From: Alkaliphilus transvaalensis ATCC 700919
GTDB lineage: Bacteria; Bacillota; Clostridia; Peptostreptococcales; Natronincolaceae
Direction of reading: 5' to 3'
Assembly: GCF_000621485.1 (NCBI RefSeq)
Contig: NZ_JHYF01000001.1
Span: 62,001 to 126,000, forward strand
Length of the DNA stretch: 64,000 nucleotides
The notes under the pieces are model-generated. The model was given only the letters and a program-made list of their open reading frames with translations, had not been told where the DNA came from and did not search any database. Shown piece by piece: positions 26,136 through 35,777 of the stretch. The position numbers were made by a program, and so were the translations under genes. Every line of letters begins with the position of its first letter. The first letter of the stretch is position 1.

Positions 26136-26972
26136 GTGGGAAAGTATATCATTTCAAAAATTTTAAGTAATAATGTAATATTAGTAAAAGGGGAGCAGAA
26201 TAGTTTTGTTTTTGTTGGAAAAGGGTTAGGTTTTGGTCGTAAAAAAGGGGACTTATTAGAAAATTTATCAGAGATTGAGGAAAAATTCATATCCTTTAAA
26301 GATCTACAAGATAGAAAGTATGAAGCCTTCTTTGAAACAGTTGATCCTCGTATTATTGAGCTTTGTAAAAAGATTAATGAAATGATTTCTTCAGAATTAG
26401 GGCTTAACTTTAGCTCTTCAATTAATCTAGGATTAATTGATCATGTTAATTTTGCTATTAAAAGAATTAGAGAAGGGATTGAAATTGTAAATCCATTCTT
26501 GTATGAAACAAAGCTATTGTACCCTGTAGAGTATGGGCTAGCCCAAAGAGTTTCCCTTATTTTAGAAGAGGAACTAGCTGTAACGATACCAAAGGAGGAA
26601 ATCGGTTTCTTAGCCCTTCATTTCTATGGAGGAAGAGGAAGTAACAACAAATTGAAAGCACAGGAGCATTCAAGGCTAATGAATATGCTGATAGATTATA
26701 TTGAGAAGAAGTTAGCAATAAAATTAGAGAAGGACTCCTTTGATTATAAAAGATTGTTAATTCATCTGGGGGGGATCATTAAAAGGGCTGAAAATAAACA
26801 AGAAATTATCGATACAATTAATACAAGCCTAAAGGCTGAACTTGCCTATGAATATAAGTTAGCTTTTGATATTTCAAAGATAATAGAAAATACCATGAAA
26901 ATTACCATCCCTAAGGCAGAGATTGGCTACACAGCCATCCATCTGCATAAGTTAAGAAATATTATTTCTTAA
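26136..26972 (+). CDS. BglG/LicT-family transcriptional antiterminator
   Basis: 278 residues: an RNA-binding CAT domain (residues 1-56, with SNNVILV and VFVGKGLGFG), then two PTS regulation domains. Candidate phospho-histidines are in LIDHVNFAI and LHFYGGRG (PRD1) and in LIHLGG and TAIHLHKL (PRD2). When dephosphorylated or phosphorylated by HPr/EII, such proteins bind a RAT hairpin and prevent termination. A matching RAT plus terminator lies right downstream (27107-27195), in front of a PTS gene, so it probably controls the iibA-ptsH-ptsI operon. GTG start after TTGGAGG. Confidence 0.92.
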   Translation: MGKYIISKILSNNVILVKGEQNSFVFVGKGLGFGRKKGDLLENLSEIEEKFISFKDLQDRKYEAFFETVDPRIIELCKKINEMISSELGLNFSSSINLGLIDHVNFAIKRIREGIEIVNPFLYETKLLYPVEYGLAQRVSLILEEELAVTIPKEEIGFLALHFYGGRGSNNKLKAQEHSRLMNMLIDYIEKKLAIKLEKDSFDYKRLLIHLGGIIKRAENKQEIIDTINTSLKAELAYEYKLAFDISKIIENTMKITIPKAEIGYTAIHLHKLRNIIS

Positions 26973-27062
26973 TAGAGGAAATTGCATAATTATATTAAAT
27001 TTTATATTATTGTAAAGACGAATATAAATTCAGATTGATGGTATTGTGCCATTTCCTTAATA
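26971..27062. repeat. 92-bp element with terminal inverted repeats
   Basis: AATAGAGGAAATTGCATAAT (26971-26990) is matched inversely by ATTGTGCCATTTCCTTAATA (27043-27062). The inside is AT-rich with no open frame. It starts within the stop codon of the antiterminator gene. Member of the GGAAATTGC set. Confidence 0.5.
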
Positions 27063-27106
27063 ATGAATGAAAAGGTTTTTAACCTAATATATTGTTGATA
27101 AGACTT

Positions 27107-27137
27107 TACGTGTTACTGATTCGATCAGGCATGAGTG
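27107..27137 (+). promoter_or_regulatory. RAT site for a BglG/GlcT-type antiterminator
   Basis: The segment GTTACTGATTCGATCAGGCA (27112-27131) forms the small CTGAT-TCG-ATCAG hairpin typical of ribonucleic antiterminators. Its 3' side overlaps the start of the terminator stem at 27129, so the two structures are mutually exclusive. Confidence 0.82.
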
Positions 27138-27195
27138 AAGAATGATTAAGGAGTAAGTTTTATACCCCTTAATGTCTTTTACCCATGCTTTTTTT
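27129..27195 (+). terminator. Conditional terminator upstream of the PTS operon
   Basis: GCATGAGT (27129-27136) pairs with ACCCATGC (27181-27188) with one mismatch. The inner GATTAAGG pairs with CCTTAAT. Seven T follow. It is overlapped by the RAT hairpin. Confidence 0.82.
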
Positions 27196-27224
27196 GTTGA
27201 TTAAATTAAGGAAGGAGTAGATTA

Positions 27225-28028
27225 ATGATGTTAAAAAAGCTATTTGGTTTTGGAAAAGCAAAAAACGAAGGCAAAGAAATAGAAAAAAAACCCACAATTG
27301 AAGAACAAGCAATCCTAATCATGGAAGCCCTTGGGGGGCAAGGTAATATTCTAAAGGTGGATGCCTGCATGACAAGGCTTAGAATTAGGGTTGTCGATAA
27401 AGAGAAAATCCATCAAAGGTCAATAATTGAATTAGGCGCATTAGAGGTGTTAGAGGTTGGAGATGAGCTACAAGCAGTATTTGCCACAGCATCTAATCAA
27501 TTAAAGGTAGAAATTTTAAAGCATTTCAATGTTGATAAGGAACAGGAAAAGTTAGATGAAAAGCAATCGCCAAATAAACTTAATTTTGTTATGCCTTTAG
27601 ATGGAACAATTATTAAATTAGCTGATGTTCCTGATGGGGTTTTTGCAAGCAAAATGATGGGAGATGGCTTTGCAATTGATCCAACCTATGGTGAGGTGGT
27701 TTCACCAGTCAATGGCAAGGTAATGAATGTATTTGCAACAAAGCATGCAATCGGCCTACTATCAGATCTTAACATGGAAATACTCATTCATGTAGGGATA
27801 GATACTGTTAGTCTTAAGGGAGAAGGCTTTGAACTCCTTGTAGATGAAGGGGAAGAAATAAAGGCAGGGCAACCTCTACTTAAGGTTGATCTAGAGAAAA
27901 TTAAAAAGGCTGGAAAGTCGATTATAACGCCAATCATTTTTACAAACCTTTTTGATGGCCAAGAGATACTCATCCAAGAGGGAAATGAAGTAAAGCGGGG
28001 AGAGGCAGACCAATTAATTATAAAATAG
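27225..28028 (+). CDS. PTS protein with Glc-type IIB and IIA domains, no IIC
   Basis: 267 residues. Residues ~25-105 are a IIB domain with the phospho-Cys in VDACMTRLRI. Residues ~120-265 are a IIA-Glc domain with MPLDGTI, VSPVNGKV, FATKHAIGL and the phospho-His in ILIHVGIDTV. A IIC membrane domain is missing. Soluble IIBA proteins of this kind can phosphorylate permeases lacking IIA, such as TreP in this cluster. It is followed by ptsH and ptsI and is controlled by RAT antitermination. SD is GGAAGGAG. Confidence 0.9.
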   Translation: MMLKKLFGFGKAKNEGKEIEKKPTIEEQAILIMEALGGQGNILKVDACMTRLRIRVVDKEKIHQRSIIELGALEVLEVGDELQAVFATASNQLKVEILKHFNVDKEQEKLDEKQSPNKLNFVMPLDGTIIKLADVPDGVFASKMMGDGFAIDPTYGEVVSPVNGKVMNVFATKHAIGLLSDLNMEILIHVGIDTVSLKGEGFELLVDEGEEIKAGQPLLKVDLEKIKKAGKSIITPIIFTNLFDGQEILIQEGNEVKRGEADQLIIK

Positions 28029-28055
28029 ATAAAAGATAAAAGGGAGGAATATCTT

Positions 28056-28316
28056 GTGAAAAAAGAAATTACTATTCTAAATGAGACTGGAATTCATGCA
28101 AGGCCAGCTGCTATTATTTCAAAAACAGCAGGTGAATTTTCTTCGGAAATATTCATTGAATTTAAAGATAAAGTGGTTAATGCTAAATCGATTATGAATA
28201 TCTTAAGTGCTGGGCTTCAGAAGGGCGACAAGGCAATGTTAACGATTACAGGTGAAGATGAAGCAGAAGCAATGATGGCCCTTGAAGAACTGTTTAATTC
28301 TAGCTTTGGTGAGTAA
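28056..28316 (+). CDS. ptsH: Phosphocarrier protein HPr
   Basis: 86 residues. The active histidine is in GIHARPA (His14 by this start, equal to His15 in the family). The regulatory serine is in NAKSIMNILS (the HPr kinase site), so this HPr can serve carbon-catabolite control. GTG start after AGGGAGG. Directly upstream of ptsI by 14 bp. Confidence 0.97.
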   Translation: MKKEITILNETGIHARPAAIISKTAGEFSSEIFIEFKDKVVNAKSIMNILSAGLQKGDKAMLTITGEDEAEAMMALEELFNSSFGE

Positions 28317-28330
28317 AGGAAGGTGAGATT

Positions 28331-30040
28331 ATGCTTAAGGGAACAGCAGCATCCCCAGGTTATGCTATAGGGAAAGCCCTTGTGCTTAGGAATGAAGCGA
28401 TAAAGATAGAAAAGGAAACTGTAGCTAATGTTGAAGAGGAAAAAGAAAGGTTTTCATCAGCTTTAAAGAAATCTAAAGAAGAAATAATAAAAATTAGAGA
28501 AAAAGCATTGGTTAATTTAGGGGAGAGTAAGGCGGCAATTTTTGATGCCCATTTAATGATTCTAGAAGACCCAGAATTAATAAAGACCATCCATCAAAAA
28601 ATAGAGAACAACTATAATGCTACCTTTGCATTAAAGGAAACAGCCGATGAATTTATAGCCATATTTGAAGGAATGGATAATGAATACATGAAGGAAAGGG
28701 CAGCGGATATACGTGATGTTACTGACCGTATTTTAAGAAATTTAACAGGCCAAAAGGCCACTGACTTATCCCTTTTAGATGAAGAGGTAATTATAGTAGC
28801 CCACGACCTGACCCCATCTGAAACAGCTACAATGGATAAGGATAAAATCTTAGGATTTATAACAAATATTGGTGGGCGAACCTCCCACACAGCTATTATG
28901 GCAAGAACCCTAGAAATTCCTGCTGTAGTAGGTTTAAATAATGCCACTTCTGTAATTAACGATGGAGATTTCATAATTTTAGATGGAGAAACTGGCAAAA
29001 TCGACATCAACCCATCCCAAGATCAAATAGAAGAATATAAAAGGTTAAAGGATGCCTATGAAAAAGAACGGAAAGACCTTGAAGCAATGAGGGGGAAGGC
29101 AAGTATCACAAAGGATGGTAGACAGGTAGAACTTGGTGGGAATATAGGAACCCCAGAAGATATTAATGGTCTTTTAAGAAATGATGCTGAGGGGGTAGGC
29201 TTATTTAGAACAGAATTCCTATATATGAACAGAAATACGATGCCTACTGAAGAGGAACAATTTAGCGCCTATAAGAAGGTTTTAGAAGCAATGAATCCTA
29301 AACCTGTTGTCATTAGAACCCTGGACATTGGAGGAGATAAAAATCTTCCCTATTTAAAGATTGATGAAGAGATGAATCCCTTCTTGGGATATCGAGCAAT
29401 TCGTCTGTGCTTAAAAGAAAATAAAATCTTTAAAGATCAGCTTAGGGCCATGCTTAGGGCAAGTATTTACGGTAATTTAAAAATAATGTTCCCGATGATC
29501 TCTAATCTAAAGGAACTTTTAGAGGCTAAAAAAGTTTTACAGGAGGTAATGGAGGAACTTAATCAGGAAGGCATTCGTTTTTCTGATGATATAGAAGTGG
29601 GGATCATGATTGAAGTACCTTCTGCAGCAATCATTAGTGATATGCTAGCAAAACATGTAGATTTTTTTAGTATCGGTACAAACGACTTGATTCAATATAC
29701 TTGTGCTGTAGATCGAATGAATGAAAAAATTCATGATTTATATCAACCCTTCCATCCTGCTGTTCTTAGATTAATACAAATGGTAATTGAAAATGGTCAT
29801 AAAGAAGGGATTTGGGTTGGTATGTGTGGAGAATCGGCAGGAGACCAAAGGTTGATTCCGATATTTTTAGGGATGGGGCTAGATGAATTTAGCATGAGCC
29901 CGATATCAATCTTACCTGCTAGGAAATTAATAAGTTCTCTAAGTTATGAAGAGTGGAAAAAACATGCAGAAAATATGCTCTCCTTGTCAACTTCAGAGGA
30001 AATAATAGAATATGTTGATAGATTAAAACTTAATGCTTAG
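28331..30040 (+). CDS. ptsI: PTS Enzyme I (phosphoenolpyruvate-protein phosphotransferase)
   Basis: 569 residues, full length. The phospho-histidine is in GGRTSHTAIMART. The PEP-binding region has GVGLFRTEFLYM, RTLDIGGDK and FFSIGTNDLIQYT with the catalytic Cys in VGMCGE. It takes phosphate from PEP and hands it to HPr, first step of all PTS uptake. SD is AAGGAAGGTG. Last gene of the PTS operon, before a bidirectional terminator. Confidence 0.97.
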   Translation: MLKGTAASPGYAIGKALVLRNEAIKIEKETVANVEEEKERFSSALKKSKEEIIKIREKALVNLGESKAAIFDAHLMILEDPELIKTIHQKIENNYNATFALKETADEFIAIFEGMDNEYMKERAADIRDVTDRILRNLTGQKATDLSLLDEEVIIVAHDLTPSETATMDKDKILGFITNIGGRTSHTAIMARTLEIPAVVGLNNATSVINDGDFIILDGETGKIDINPSQDQIEEYKRLKDAYEKERKDLEAMRGKASITKDGRQVELGGNIGTPEDINGLLRNDAEGVGLFRTEFLYMNRNTMPTEEEQFSAYKKVLEAMNPKPVVIRTLDIGGDKNLPYLKIDEEMNPFLGYRAIRLCLKENKIFKDQLRAMLRASIYGNLKIMFPMISNLKELLEAKKVLQEVMEELNQEGIRFSDDIEVGIMIEVPSAAIISDMLAKHVDFFSIGTNDLIQYTCAVDRMNEKIHDLYQPFHPAVLRLIQMVIENGHKEGIWVGMCGESAGDQRLIPIFLGMGLDEFSMSPISILPARKLISSLSYEEWKKHAENMLSLSTSEEIIEYVDRLKLNA

Positions 30041-30145
30041 TTAACATACTATATTGTTTTCATACTATGGTGTTATCACATATGGAGTAATTGACTTGAT
30101 ACAGTCAGGTTGATTCTTCTGTCGATAGATTGTCTTCATAATAAC

Positions 30146-30195
30146 AAGCCTGTTGGGAAGTCTTTAGCTAGACTTTTCAACAGGCTTAAATTTTT
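30146..30195. terminator. Convergent terminator between ptsI and the thrE pair
   Basis: An 18-bp stem (30146-30163 and 30170-30187; AAGCCTGTTG...CAACAGGCTT) followed by AAATTTTT on the plus strand and a T-rich run on the minus strand. Confidence 0.87.
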
Positions 30196-30209
30196 AATTA
30201 TGAATTTCT

Positions 30210-30680
30210 TTATTTATTGGTGTCCACTTTTTTATCCATTTTTTTTCTTTGAAGGGCCCGTTTTCTGTAGGCGTTTATAGAGAGGGTGATGGTTAAGGCT
30301 GCTGATATTGACATTGCAACCATAAGAGCATCACTTCCGTAGGTGGTGGCTTTTTGAAAATCATTCTCTAAAATTGAAAGCATGGTATAATAGAGGCCAT
30401 AACCAGGAACAAGCGGAATAATTCCTGGGATAATATATACTGTGATGGGGTTTTTGTAGTAGGTGGCAAAAAACTCACCAATTAGTCCTATTCCTAATGA
30501 GGCAATAAAGGTTGAAACAATAGCAGATTGTGAAATTTCATTGGACAAAATGTAAATGATCCACCCTGTACCTCCTGCTATACCAGATTTTATTAAAGAT
30601 TTCTTTGGAGCGTTAAAAATCACCGCAAAACCGATAGTACAAATGAATGCATAGATAAAGTTCCCTAGAAGACTAATCAT
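30210..30680 (-). CDS. Threonine/serine exporter, small subunit (ThrE C-terminal-like, DUF3815)
   Basis: 156 residues with four to five membrane helices (INAFICTIGFAVIF, GWIIYILSNEI, the YIIPGIIPLVPGYGLYYTML segment, and a last helix). It corresponds to the C-terminal half of ThrE split into its own gene. The partner gene overlaps by 4 bp upstream. Amino-acid export, probably threonine/serine, is inferred from the family only. The tail is very basic (RKRALQRKKMDKK). Confidence 0.88.
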   Translation of the reverse strand: MISLLGNFIYAFICTIGFAVIFNAPKKSLIKSGIAGGTGWIIYILSNEISQSAIVSTFIASLGIGLIGEFFATYYKNPITVYIIPGIIPLVPGYGLYYTMLSILENDFQKATTYGSDALMVAMSISAALTITLSINAYRKRALQRKKMDKKVDTNK

Positions 30681-31465
30681 ATTAGGTTACCTCCTGCTAA
30701 AAAAACCCAAGTTTTTAAGATGAATCCAACACCGAAGGCAATTGATATGGCGATTAAAAAGGCTTCGGCCCCCCTCGCCAATCCGGAAACTAAGTCACCT
30801 GAGATCGTATCCCTAACAGCATTGGTTATGGCAACCCCAGGCACCATGATCATAATAGCTCCAATAATTACCATGTCAACATGAATTGCAGGATGAATAG
30901 AAAATAAAATAGCCATAAGGGCAGCAACTGAGCCCCCTGCCATATTGGTAATAAATAGATTAAAACCATTCTTTTGAAGCTGATGTAGTGAAATGGTTAC
31001 AAGAATACTGGTCATTAAAGCTGCAAAGAATTCATAAAAATTACAACCAAATAATAAAGCAACGAAAGCACTGGCAATTCCACCGAATAAGGCTCTGGTT
31101 TTTAAGTTGTAGGCCGGTAATTGATCGATAGCTTTAAGTTTAGCCATGGCTTCTTCAAGGGACATTGATGATTCAACAAATTTACGAGAGAAATCATTTA
31201 CTTCATTAATTTTATTTAAATTAATGCTTCTAGAATTAATTCGCTTAACATAGGAAATCATTTCATTATGATCTTCACCTTCATTGTCAACAGAGATAAT
31301 AATTCCAGTTGGGGTAACATAAGACTCAACAAAGGGGAAGTTTCGTGATTTACATAGTCTGATTATGGTATCTTCTACACGATAGGTTTCACCGCCATTT
31401 TTAAGCATAATCTCACCTGCATAGAGAGCCATAACCAATAACTTTTTTTGGTTTACCCGTTGCAT
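30677..31465 (-). CDS. Threonine/serine exporter, large subunit (ThrE N-terminal-like, DUF1212)
   Basis: 262 residues. A soluble N-terminal ~110 residues (GEIMLKNGGETYRVEDTI) are typical of the ThrE cytosolic domain, then five membrane helices with MVPGVAITNAVRDTISGD. It is coupled to the small subunit by a 4-bp overlap. Divergent from glyA; an exporter of serine/threonine beside serine hydroxymethyltransferase makes metabolic sense, though that is inference. SD is TGGGAGGTG. Confidence 0.9.
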   Translation of the reverse strand: MQRVNQKKLLVMALYAGEIMLKNGGETYRVEDTIIRLCKSRNFPFVESYVTPTGIIISVDNEGEDHNEMISYVKRINSRSINLNKINEVNDFSRKFVESSMSLEEAMAKLKAIDQLPAYNLKTRALFGGIASAFVALLFGCNFYEFFAALMTSILVTISLHQLQKNGFNLFITNMAGGSVAALMAILFSIHPAIHVDMVIIGAIMIMVPGVAITNAVRDTISGDLVSGLARGAEAFLIAISIAFGVGFILKTWVFLAGGNLI

Positions 31466-31662
31466 TTAAACACCTCCCAAATGGTATTACTATACTATAC
31501 CAAATGTTAGAGAATAATATAAGGGGGGAAAATAAAAAAAATTAATTTTTAAATAATAATTTTTAAAAAGAGATATTTTTTCTGTTATATTGGGTATATA
31601 TCCAGCGATAAGATATTATTATTATCATTATTATTTCTCGTTTTTGAAATAGTAGCTTTATA

Positions 31663-31733
31663 ATTGAGGAAATTGCAGAGTTAATTTAATTAGCTACTAG
31701 TATTTAGTAGACTGAGCTAATGCTATTTTCAAT
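31663..31733. repeat. Hairpin element with GGAAATTGCA end
   Basis: ATTGAGGAAATTGCA (31663-31677) is imperfectly inverse to TGCTATTTTCAAT (31721-31733), and the inside also folds (TTAGCTACT with AGTAG...AGCTAA). It lies in the 555-bp gap between the thrE pair and glyA, which otherwise holds only the glyA promoter and AT-rich sequence. Confidence 0.4.
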
Positions 31734-31950
31734 AGTCTTAGGTATGTTTAACTGGTATATGTGTATAATATAACATGATTGACATCATTAGACTGTTAGA
31801 TGATAAGATATTAAAATCGTTGAAAATAAAATTTTTTATCTTTATCAGCATTACTAGATATAAAGATGATAAAGATTGATTATGAAATAATATAAGCCCC
31901 TAAGTAATAGTTTAAGCTAGGTAATATTTTGTAAAATTTTTCTGTCAAAC

Positions 31951-31979
31951 TTGTAAATTTAAGATAAAAAAACTATAAT
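31951..31979 (+). promoter_or_regulatory. Promoter of glyA
   Basis: TTGTAA (31951-31956), 17 bp, TATAAT (31974-31979), 42 bp before the glyA start. Confidence 0.7.
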
Positions 31980-32021
31980 AAAGTTATGGTAAATTTCGAC
32001 AAAGCGAAGGGAGAATGACCT

Positions 32022-33254
32022 ATGAACTTTGAACAATTAATTAAAGCAGATCCTGAGATTTATGAAGTAATTCAAAAGGAAACAAAAAGACAGAGGGAAA
32101 AGATTGAATTAATTGCATCTGAAAACTTTGTATCAATTCCTGTAATGGAGGCCATGGGTAGTCAGCTTACTAATAAGTATGCAGAAGGGTATCCAGCAAA
32201 AAGATATTACGGTGGTTGTGAAGAGGTAGACGTGGCAGAGAATTTAGCCCGTGATAGAATGAAACAATTATTTAATGCAGAACATGCAAATGTTCAACCC
32301 CATTCTGGTTCAAATGCAAATATCGGTGTCTACTTTACAGTGTTAGAACCAGGGGATACAGTACTTGGAATGAACTTATCCCACGGTGGACATTTAACCC
32401 ATGGAAGCCCTGTTAATATTTCTGGTACATATTATAATTTTGTTGAATACGGTGTAGATGAAGAGACCCATCAAATTAACTACGATGAAGTTAGAAGAAT
32501 TGCTAATGAGGTAAAACCAAAGTTAATTGTTGCGGGTGCAAGTGCTTATCCAAGAGCAATAGACTTTAAAAAGTTTAGAGAGATTGCTGATGAAGTTGAA
32601 GCATATCTAATGGTGGATATGGCCCATATTGCAGGGTTAGTGGCTACTGGTTTGCATCAGAATCCTTGCGAATACGCCCATTTTGTTACGACTACTACCC
32701 ATAAAACCCTTAGAGGACCAAGGGGTGGTGCAATCCTTTGTAAAGAAGAATTTGCAAAGAAAATTGATAAGTCTATCTTCCCTGGGATCCAAGGAGGACC
32801 ATTAATGCATGTAATCGCTGCAAAGGCTGTAGCATTTAAGGAAGCCTTAAGCCCAGAATTTAAGTCATATCAAGAGCAAGTTCTAAAGAATGCTAAAAGA
32901 TTAGGCGAAGAATTAGTTAATAGGGGCTTTAAGCTAGTTTCTGGAGGAACAGATAATCATTTATTATTAATAGATTTAAGAAATAAGAATATTACTGGTA
33001 AAGATGCAGAAAAATTATTAGATGAAGTGGGTATTACAGTAAATAAAAATACTATTCCTTTTGACCCTCAAAGTCCTTTTGTTACAAGTGGAATTAGAAT
33101 AGGTACGCCAGCCGTTACAACAAGAGGAATGAAGGAAGAAGATATGGTTACGATTGCCGAAATCATGGCGACAATTATTGATGCCCCTGAAAAGTTAGAA
33201 GAAGCAAGTCAGATGGTAACTCAGCTTACCTCAAAGTTTAAGCTATACGAATAA
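32022..33254 (+). CDS. glyA: Serine hydroxymethyltransferase
   Basis: 410 residues. The PLP lysine is in [24 protein letters not shown], the [15 protein letters not shown] stretch and [12 protein letters not shown] are the other family signatures. It interconverts serine and glycine while loading tetrahydrofolate with a one-carbon unit. SD is GAAGGGAG. It has its own promoter and terminator, so it is monocistronic. Confidence 0.97.
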   Translation: MNFEQLIKADPEIYEVIQKETKRQREKIELIASENFVSIPVMEAMGSQLTNKYAEGYPAKRYYGGCEEVDVAENLARDRMKQLFNAEHANVQPHSGSNANIGVYFTVLEPGDTVLGMNLSHGGHLTHGSPVNISGTYYNFVEYGVDEETHQINYDEVRRIANEVKPKLIVAGASAYPRAIDFKKFREIADEVEAYLMVDMAHIAGLVATGLHQNPCEYAHFVTTTTHKTLRGPRGGAILCKEEFAKKIDKSIFPGIQGGPLMHVIAAKAVAFKEALSPEFKSYQEQVLKNAKRLGEELVNRGFKLVSGGTDNHLLLIDLRNKNITGKDAEKLLDEVGITVNKNTIPFDPQSPFVTSGIRIGTPAVTTRGMKEEDMVTIAEIMATIIDAPEKLEEASQMVTQLTSKFKLYE

Positions 33255-33287
33255 AAAAATATAATAAAAAAATAGAGAAAAATAGTA

Positions 33288-33321
33288 AAAATCACTGGGC
33301 ATATTATCCCAGTGATTTTTT
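33288..33321. terminator. Bidirectional terminator after glyA
   Basis: A perfect 12-bp stem AAAATCACTGGG/CCCAGTGATTTT (33288-33299 and 33308-33319) with T runs on both strands. It serves glyA and the minus-strand gene at 33334. Confidence 0.9.
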
Positions 33322-33333
33322 TAAAAATAAAAT

Positions 33334-34428
33334 CTATTCCATTTTTTCTCCATTATCGATAACAATCTGACCTTCGAAGACATAAGCATTGTTGAAGTGA
33401 GCCACTTTTCTAAAGAAGCTTAGAGGAACATAGGTAGTTCCATCTAACAATTCTGGTGCAGTACCAAGATCAACAATTGCTCCATTAGAAGTATATTGGC
33501 CACCTATAGATAAATTAATATCAGAACCTACTGTAATAGATTTTGTTGCAGGGTCCCATTTTACATCTAAACCTAATTCTTCTGCAATGCCACGAAGAGG
33601 AACCATTACTGTACTTTCATCCTTAATGTAGGCTGAAGGAAGAATAATTTCATTGTTTTCTACGATATAATCCATTTTAGATACATCACCCATAATTGGT
33701 ATATGGTTTTCATAGGCTATGTCATCTCTAATAAGTTCAGATGAATCTGGATAGTCAATAAGTTCTACACCTTCATTCTCTAACTCAACTTCTTCTTCAG
33801 TTAAAACGATAATTTTAGTGGGGGCAGTTTGAGCAGGTAAACTTTTAGTAGAAATACCATAAACTACAGCTAAATGTCGGTTTATAAGCTCTCCCTCGTA
33901 GACATTCCCATCTTGGGTGATAATTACAGTCTCATCTGAAGGCATAATTTTTAAAGAATGATCTGCACTAACTAAGTCTTCATTAAAGAGATCTACCTTA
34001 ATGTTGATCATCTCATCGGCTGCTCCCTCTACATGAACAGCTTCAATATTATATTGGGGAGGATAAATCATCAGCATTGGCTTATTAACGTCATAGTAGC
34101 CTGTAATAATTGCCCCTACCTCTATTTTATCACTTCCAATAACATGTAGGTTTTTAGGAATATACATGTGGACTATTTGATCCTCTGAAACTTGGATAGT
34201 GGCAAATAGCGTATCCTCTAAATGACTAAGCTCTTTAATCTCTTTAACCTCTCCCCTCACACCATTAAAATGAGATTGATGTAGAGGTGCACTAATAGGT
34301 ACTGCTTCATAAATCACATGTAATTGATCTGGTGGTAGAAGTTCCACTTCAGATGCAAAAGTTGTTCCTGCTGATAAAGCTAAGATTGAAGCAGATAAAA
34401 GACCTGCAGTAATTTTATTTTTTTTCAT
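33334..34428 (-). CDS. Secreted stalk-domain (copper amine oxidase N-terminal-like) protein
   Basis: 364 residues. A signal peptide (MKKNKITAGLLSASILALSAGTTFA) precedes a middle region of beta-rich sequence without a recognised family. The C-terminal ~100 residues form a stalk domain: STVMVPLRGIAEELGLDVKWDP, KSITVGSD, and TTYVPLSFFRKV. These domains are common in secreted clostridial proteins and probably bind the cell wall or other surface partners; no amine oxidase activity is implied. The start was moved to 34428 because an in-frame ATG three codons earlier is itself part of the SD (GAAAGGATG). Confidence 0.82.
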   Translation of the reverse strand: MKKNKITAGLLSASILALSAGTTFASEVELLPPDQLHVIYEAVPISAPLHQSHFNGVRGEVKEIKELSHLEDTLFATIQVSEDQIVHMYIPKNLHVIGSDKIEVGAIITGYYDVNKPMLMIYPPQYNIEAVHVEGAADEMINIKVDLFNEDLVSADHSLKIMPSDETVIITQDGNVYEGELINRHLAVVYGISTKSLPAQTAPTKIIVLTEEEVELENEGVELIDYPDSSELIRDDIAYENHIPIMGDVSKMDYIVENNEIILPSAYIKDESTVMVPLRGIAEELGLDVKWDPATKSITVGSDINLSIGGQYTSNGAIVDLGTAPELLDGTTYVPLSFFRKVAHFNNAYVFEGQIVIDNGEKME

Positions 34429-34680
34429 AAATATCATCCTTTCTCAATATATCCTTTTTATTCATAAGCTTTCATTTTGTAGCTGTTTATATATTTAGAC
34501 GTGGGATGAAAGTAAAAGTTCCAACTTTATTTAGTTCTATATTTTGCCAAAAATCATATCCATATAAAGGTAAAATTAAATTAGTGCTAAGGTAGGGGTT
34601 TAAAAAAAATAGTAAAATATGGAGGAAAATAAGAATAAAAGTTGAATAGTGTATAATAGATTAACTAGGAGGAATGCATA

Positions 34681-35574
34681 ATGAAAAAAAATATCAAAAG
34701 TTTAATTGCAGTTTTAATTGTCTGTACTATGTTTTTTGCTAGTGCCAGTACAATGATCGTGTTTGCATCAAATAATATTGGGATAGTTGTAAATGGTAGA
34801 ACCCTAAGACTAGATCAACCACCTGTGATGGAAAGTGGTAGAACCTTAGTACCCTTAAGGGCAATTTTTGAAGAGCTTGGAGCACAAGTAGATTGGAATA
34901 GTGCAAACCAAACGATTACAGGGACAAAAGGGAATTCTACAATCAAATTAGTTGTAGGAAATACGACAGCAGTTGTAGATGGTAAAGAAGTAAAGATGGA
35001 TGTGCCTGCTAAAGTTGTTAATGGTAGAACTCTTGTACCAACAAGATTCGTTGCCGAGAGTTTGGGTGCAGTTGTAGAGTGGGATGGTGCAAATAGAATT
35101 GTCAAAGTTATTGCAGATGTTGTGATCGATGAAGCCACGATAGATGCCTATATTGAATTGTTTGTAGATACAACTGAGCTTTTAGAAGAAGGATTGTTAA
35201 GCTATATTGACACATTAATGATGATAACCTACGCATCCGAAACTTTAATCCAACAAGAACTAGTAAAACTTAGAAATAATAGTCAAAAAATGCAAAGTGA
35301 TTTTAATGCTATAAAGGATGTAAAAGTATTTGAGCAATCTCAGTTTTATATGAGAAGGGTACTATACTATTATAATCTTGTTATTGCAGACACCGAAGAA
35401 TTAATTGCTTTAGCGATTGAGGGGAAAGAAGCAGAACTTTTTGTAATACAGGGTAGGGTAGAAACAAATCTTAGTAAAATGGAATCAGAATTTATGAAGG
35501 CAATAGAGCACTTTTTCTTAGAATATGAAGCATATGCTGGCGAGATAGATTTTGAGTTGAATTTTGAATTTTAG
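34681..35574 (+). CDS. Secreted stalk-domain protein with helical C-terminus
   Basis: 297 residues. Signal peptide (residues ~1-29, ending VFASNN), then two stalk (copper amine oxidase N-like) repeats at ~33-75 and ~85-145: RTLVPLRAIFEELGAQVDWN and RTLVPTRFVAESLGAVVEWD. The last ~150 residues are predicted all-helical and acidic. Divergent from the other stalk protein, 240 bp away, suggesting a surface-protein pair. SD is TAGGAGG. Specific role unknown. Confidence 0.85.
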   Translation: MKKNIKSLIAVLIVCTMFFASASTMIVFASNNIGIVVNGRTLRLDQPPVMESGRTLVPLRAIFEELGAQVDWNSANQTITGTKGNSTIKLVVGNTTAVVDGKEVKMDVPAKVVNGRTLVPTRFVAESLGAVVEWDGANRIVKVIADVVIDEATIDAYIELFVDTTELLEEGLLSYIDTLMMITYASETLIQQELVKLRNNSQKMQSDFNAIKDVKVFEQSQFYMRRVLYYYNLVIADTEELIALAIEGKEAELFVIQGRVETNLSKMESEFMKAIEHFFLEYEAYAGEIDFELNFEF

Positions 35575-35603
35575 ATACATATTCTCTAAAAGAGAAATGA
35601 AAT

Positions 35604-35638
35604 AGGCATGGTTCTAATTTAGAGCTATGCCTTTTTTC
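35604..35638 (+). terminator. Terminator after the stalk protein
   Basis: AGGCATGGTTCT (35604-35615) pairs with AGAGCTATGCCT (35621-35632) with two G-U pairs, followed by TTTTTC. Confidence 0.82.
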
Positions 35639-35777
35639 AAACCCATTAACAAAACATATAAAATAATGACTAAATGATTTGTACTTTATTTAAGGATAAA
35701 AAACTGTTATACTGAGGTAAATAATGTAAAAAAATTCAAATTATATCATTTTTCTACATGTTATAAGGGGGATTAAA

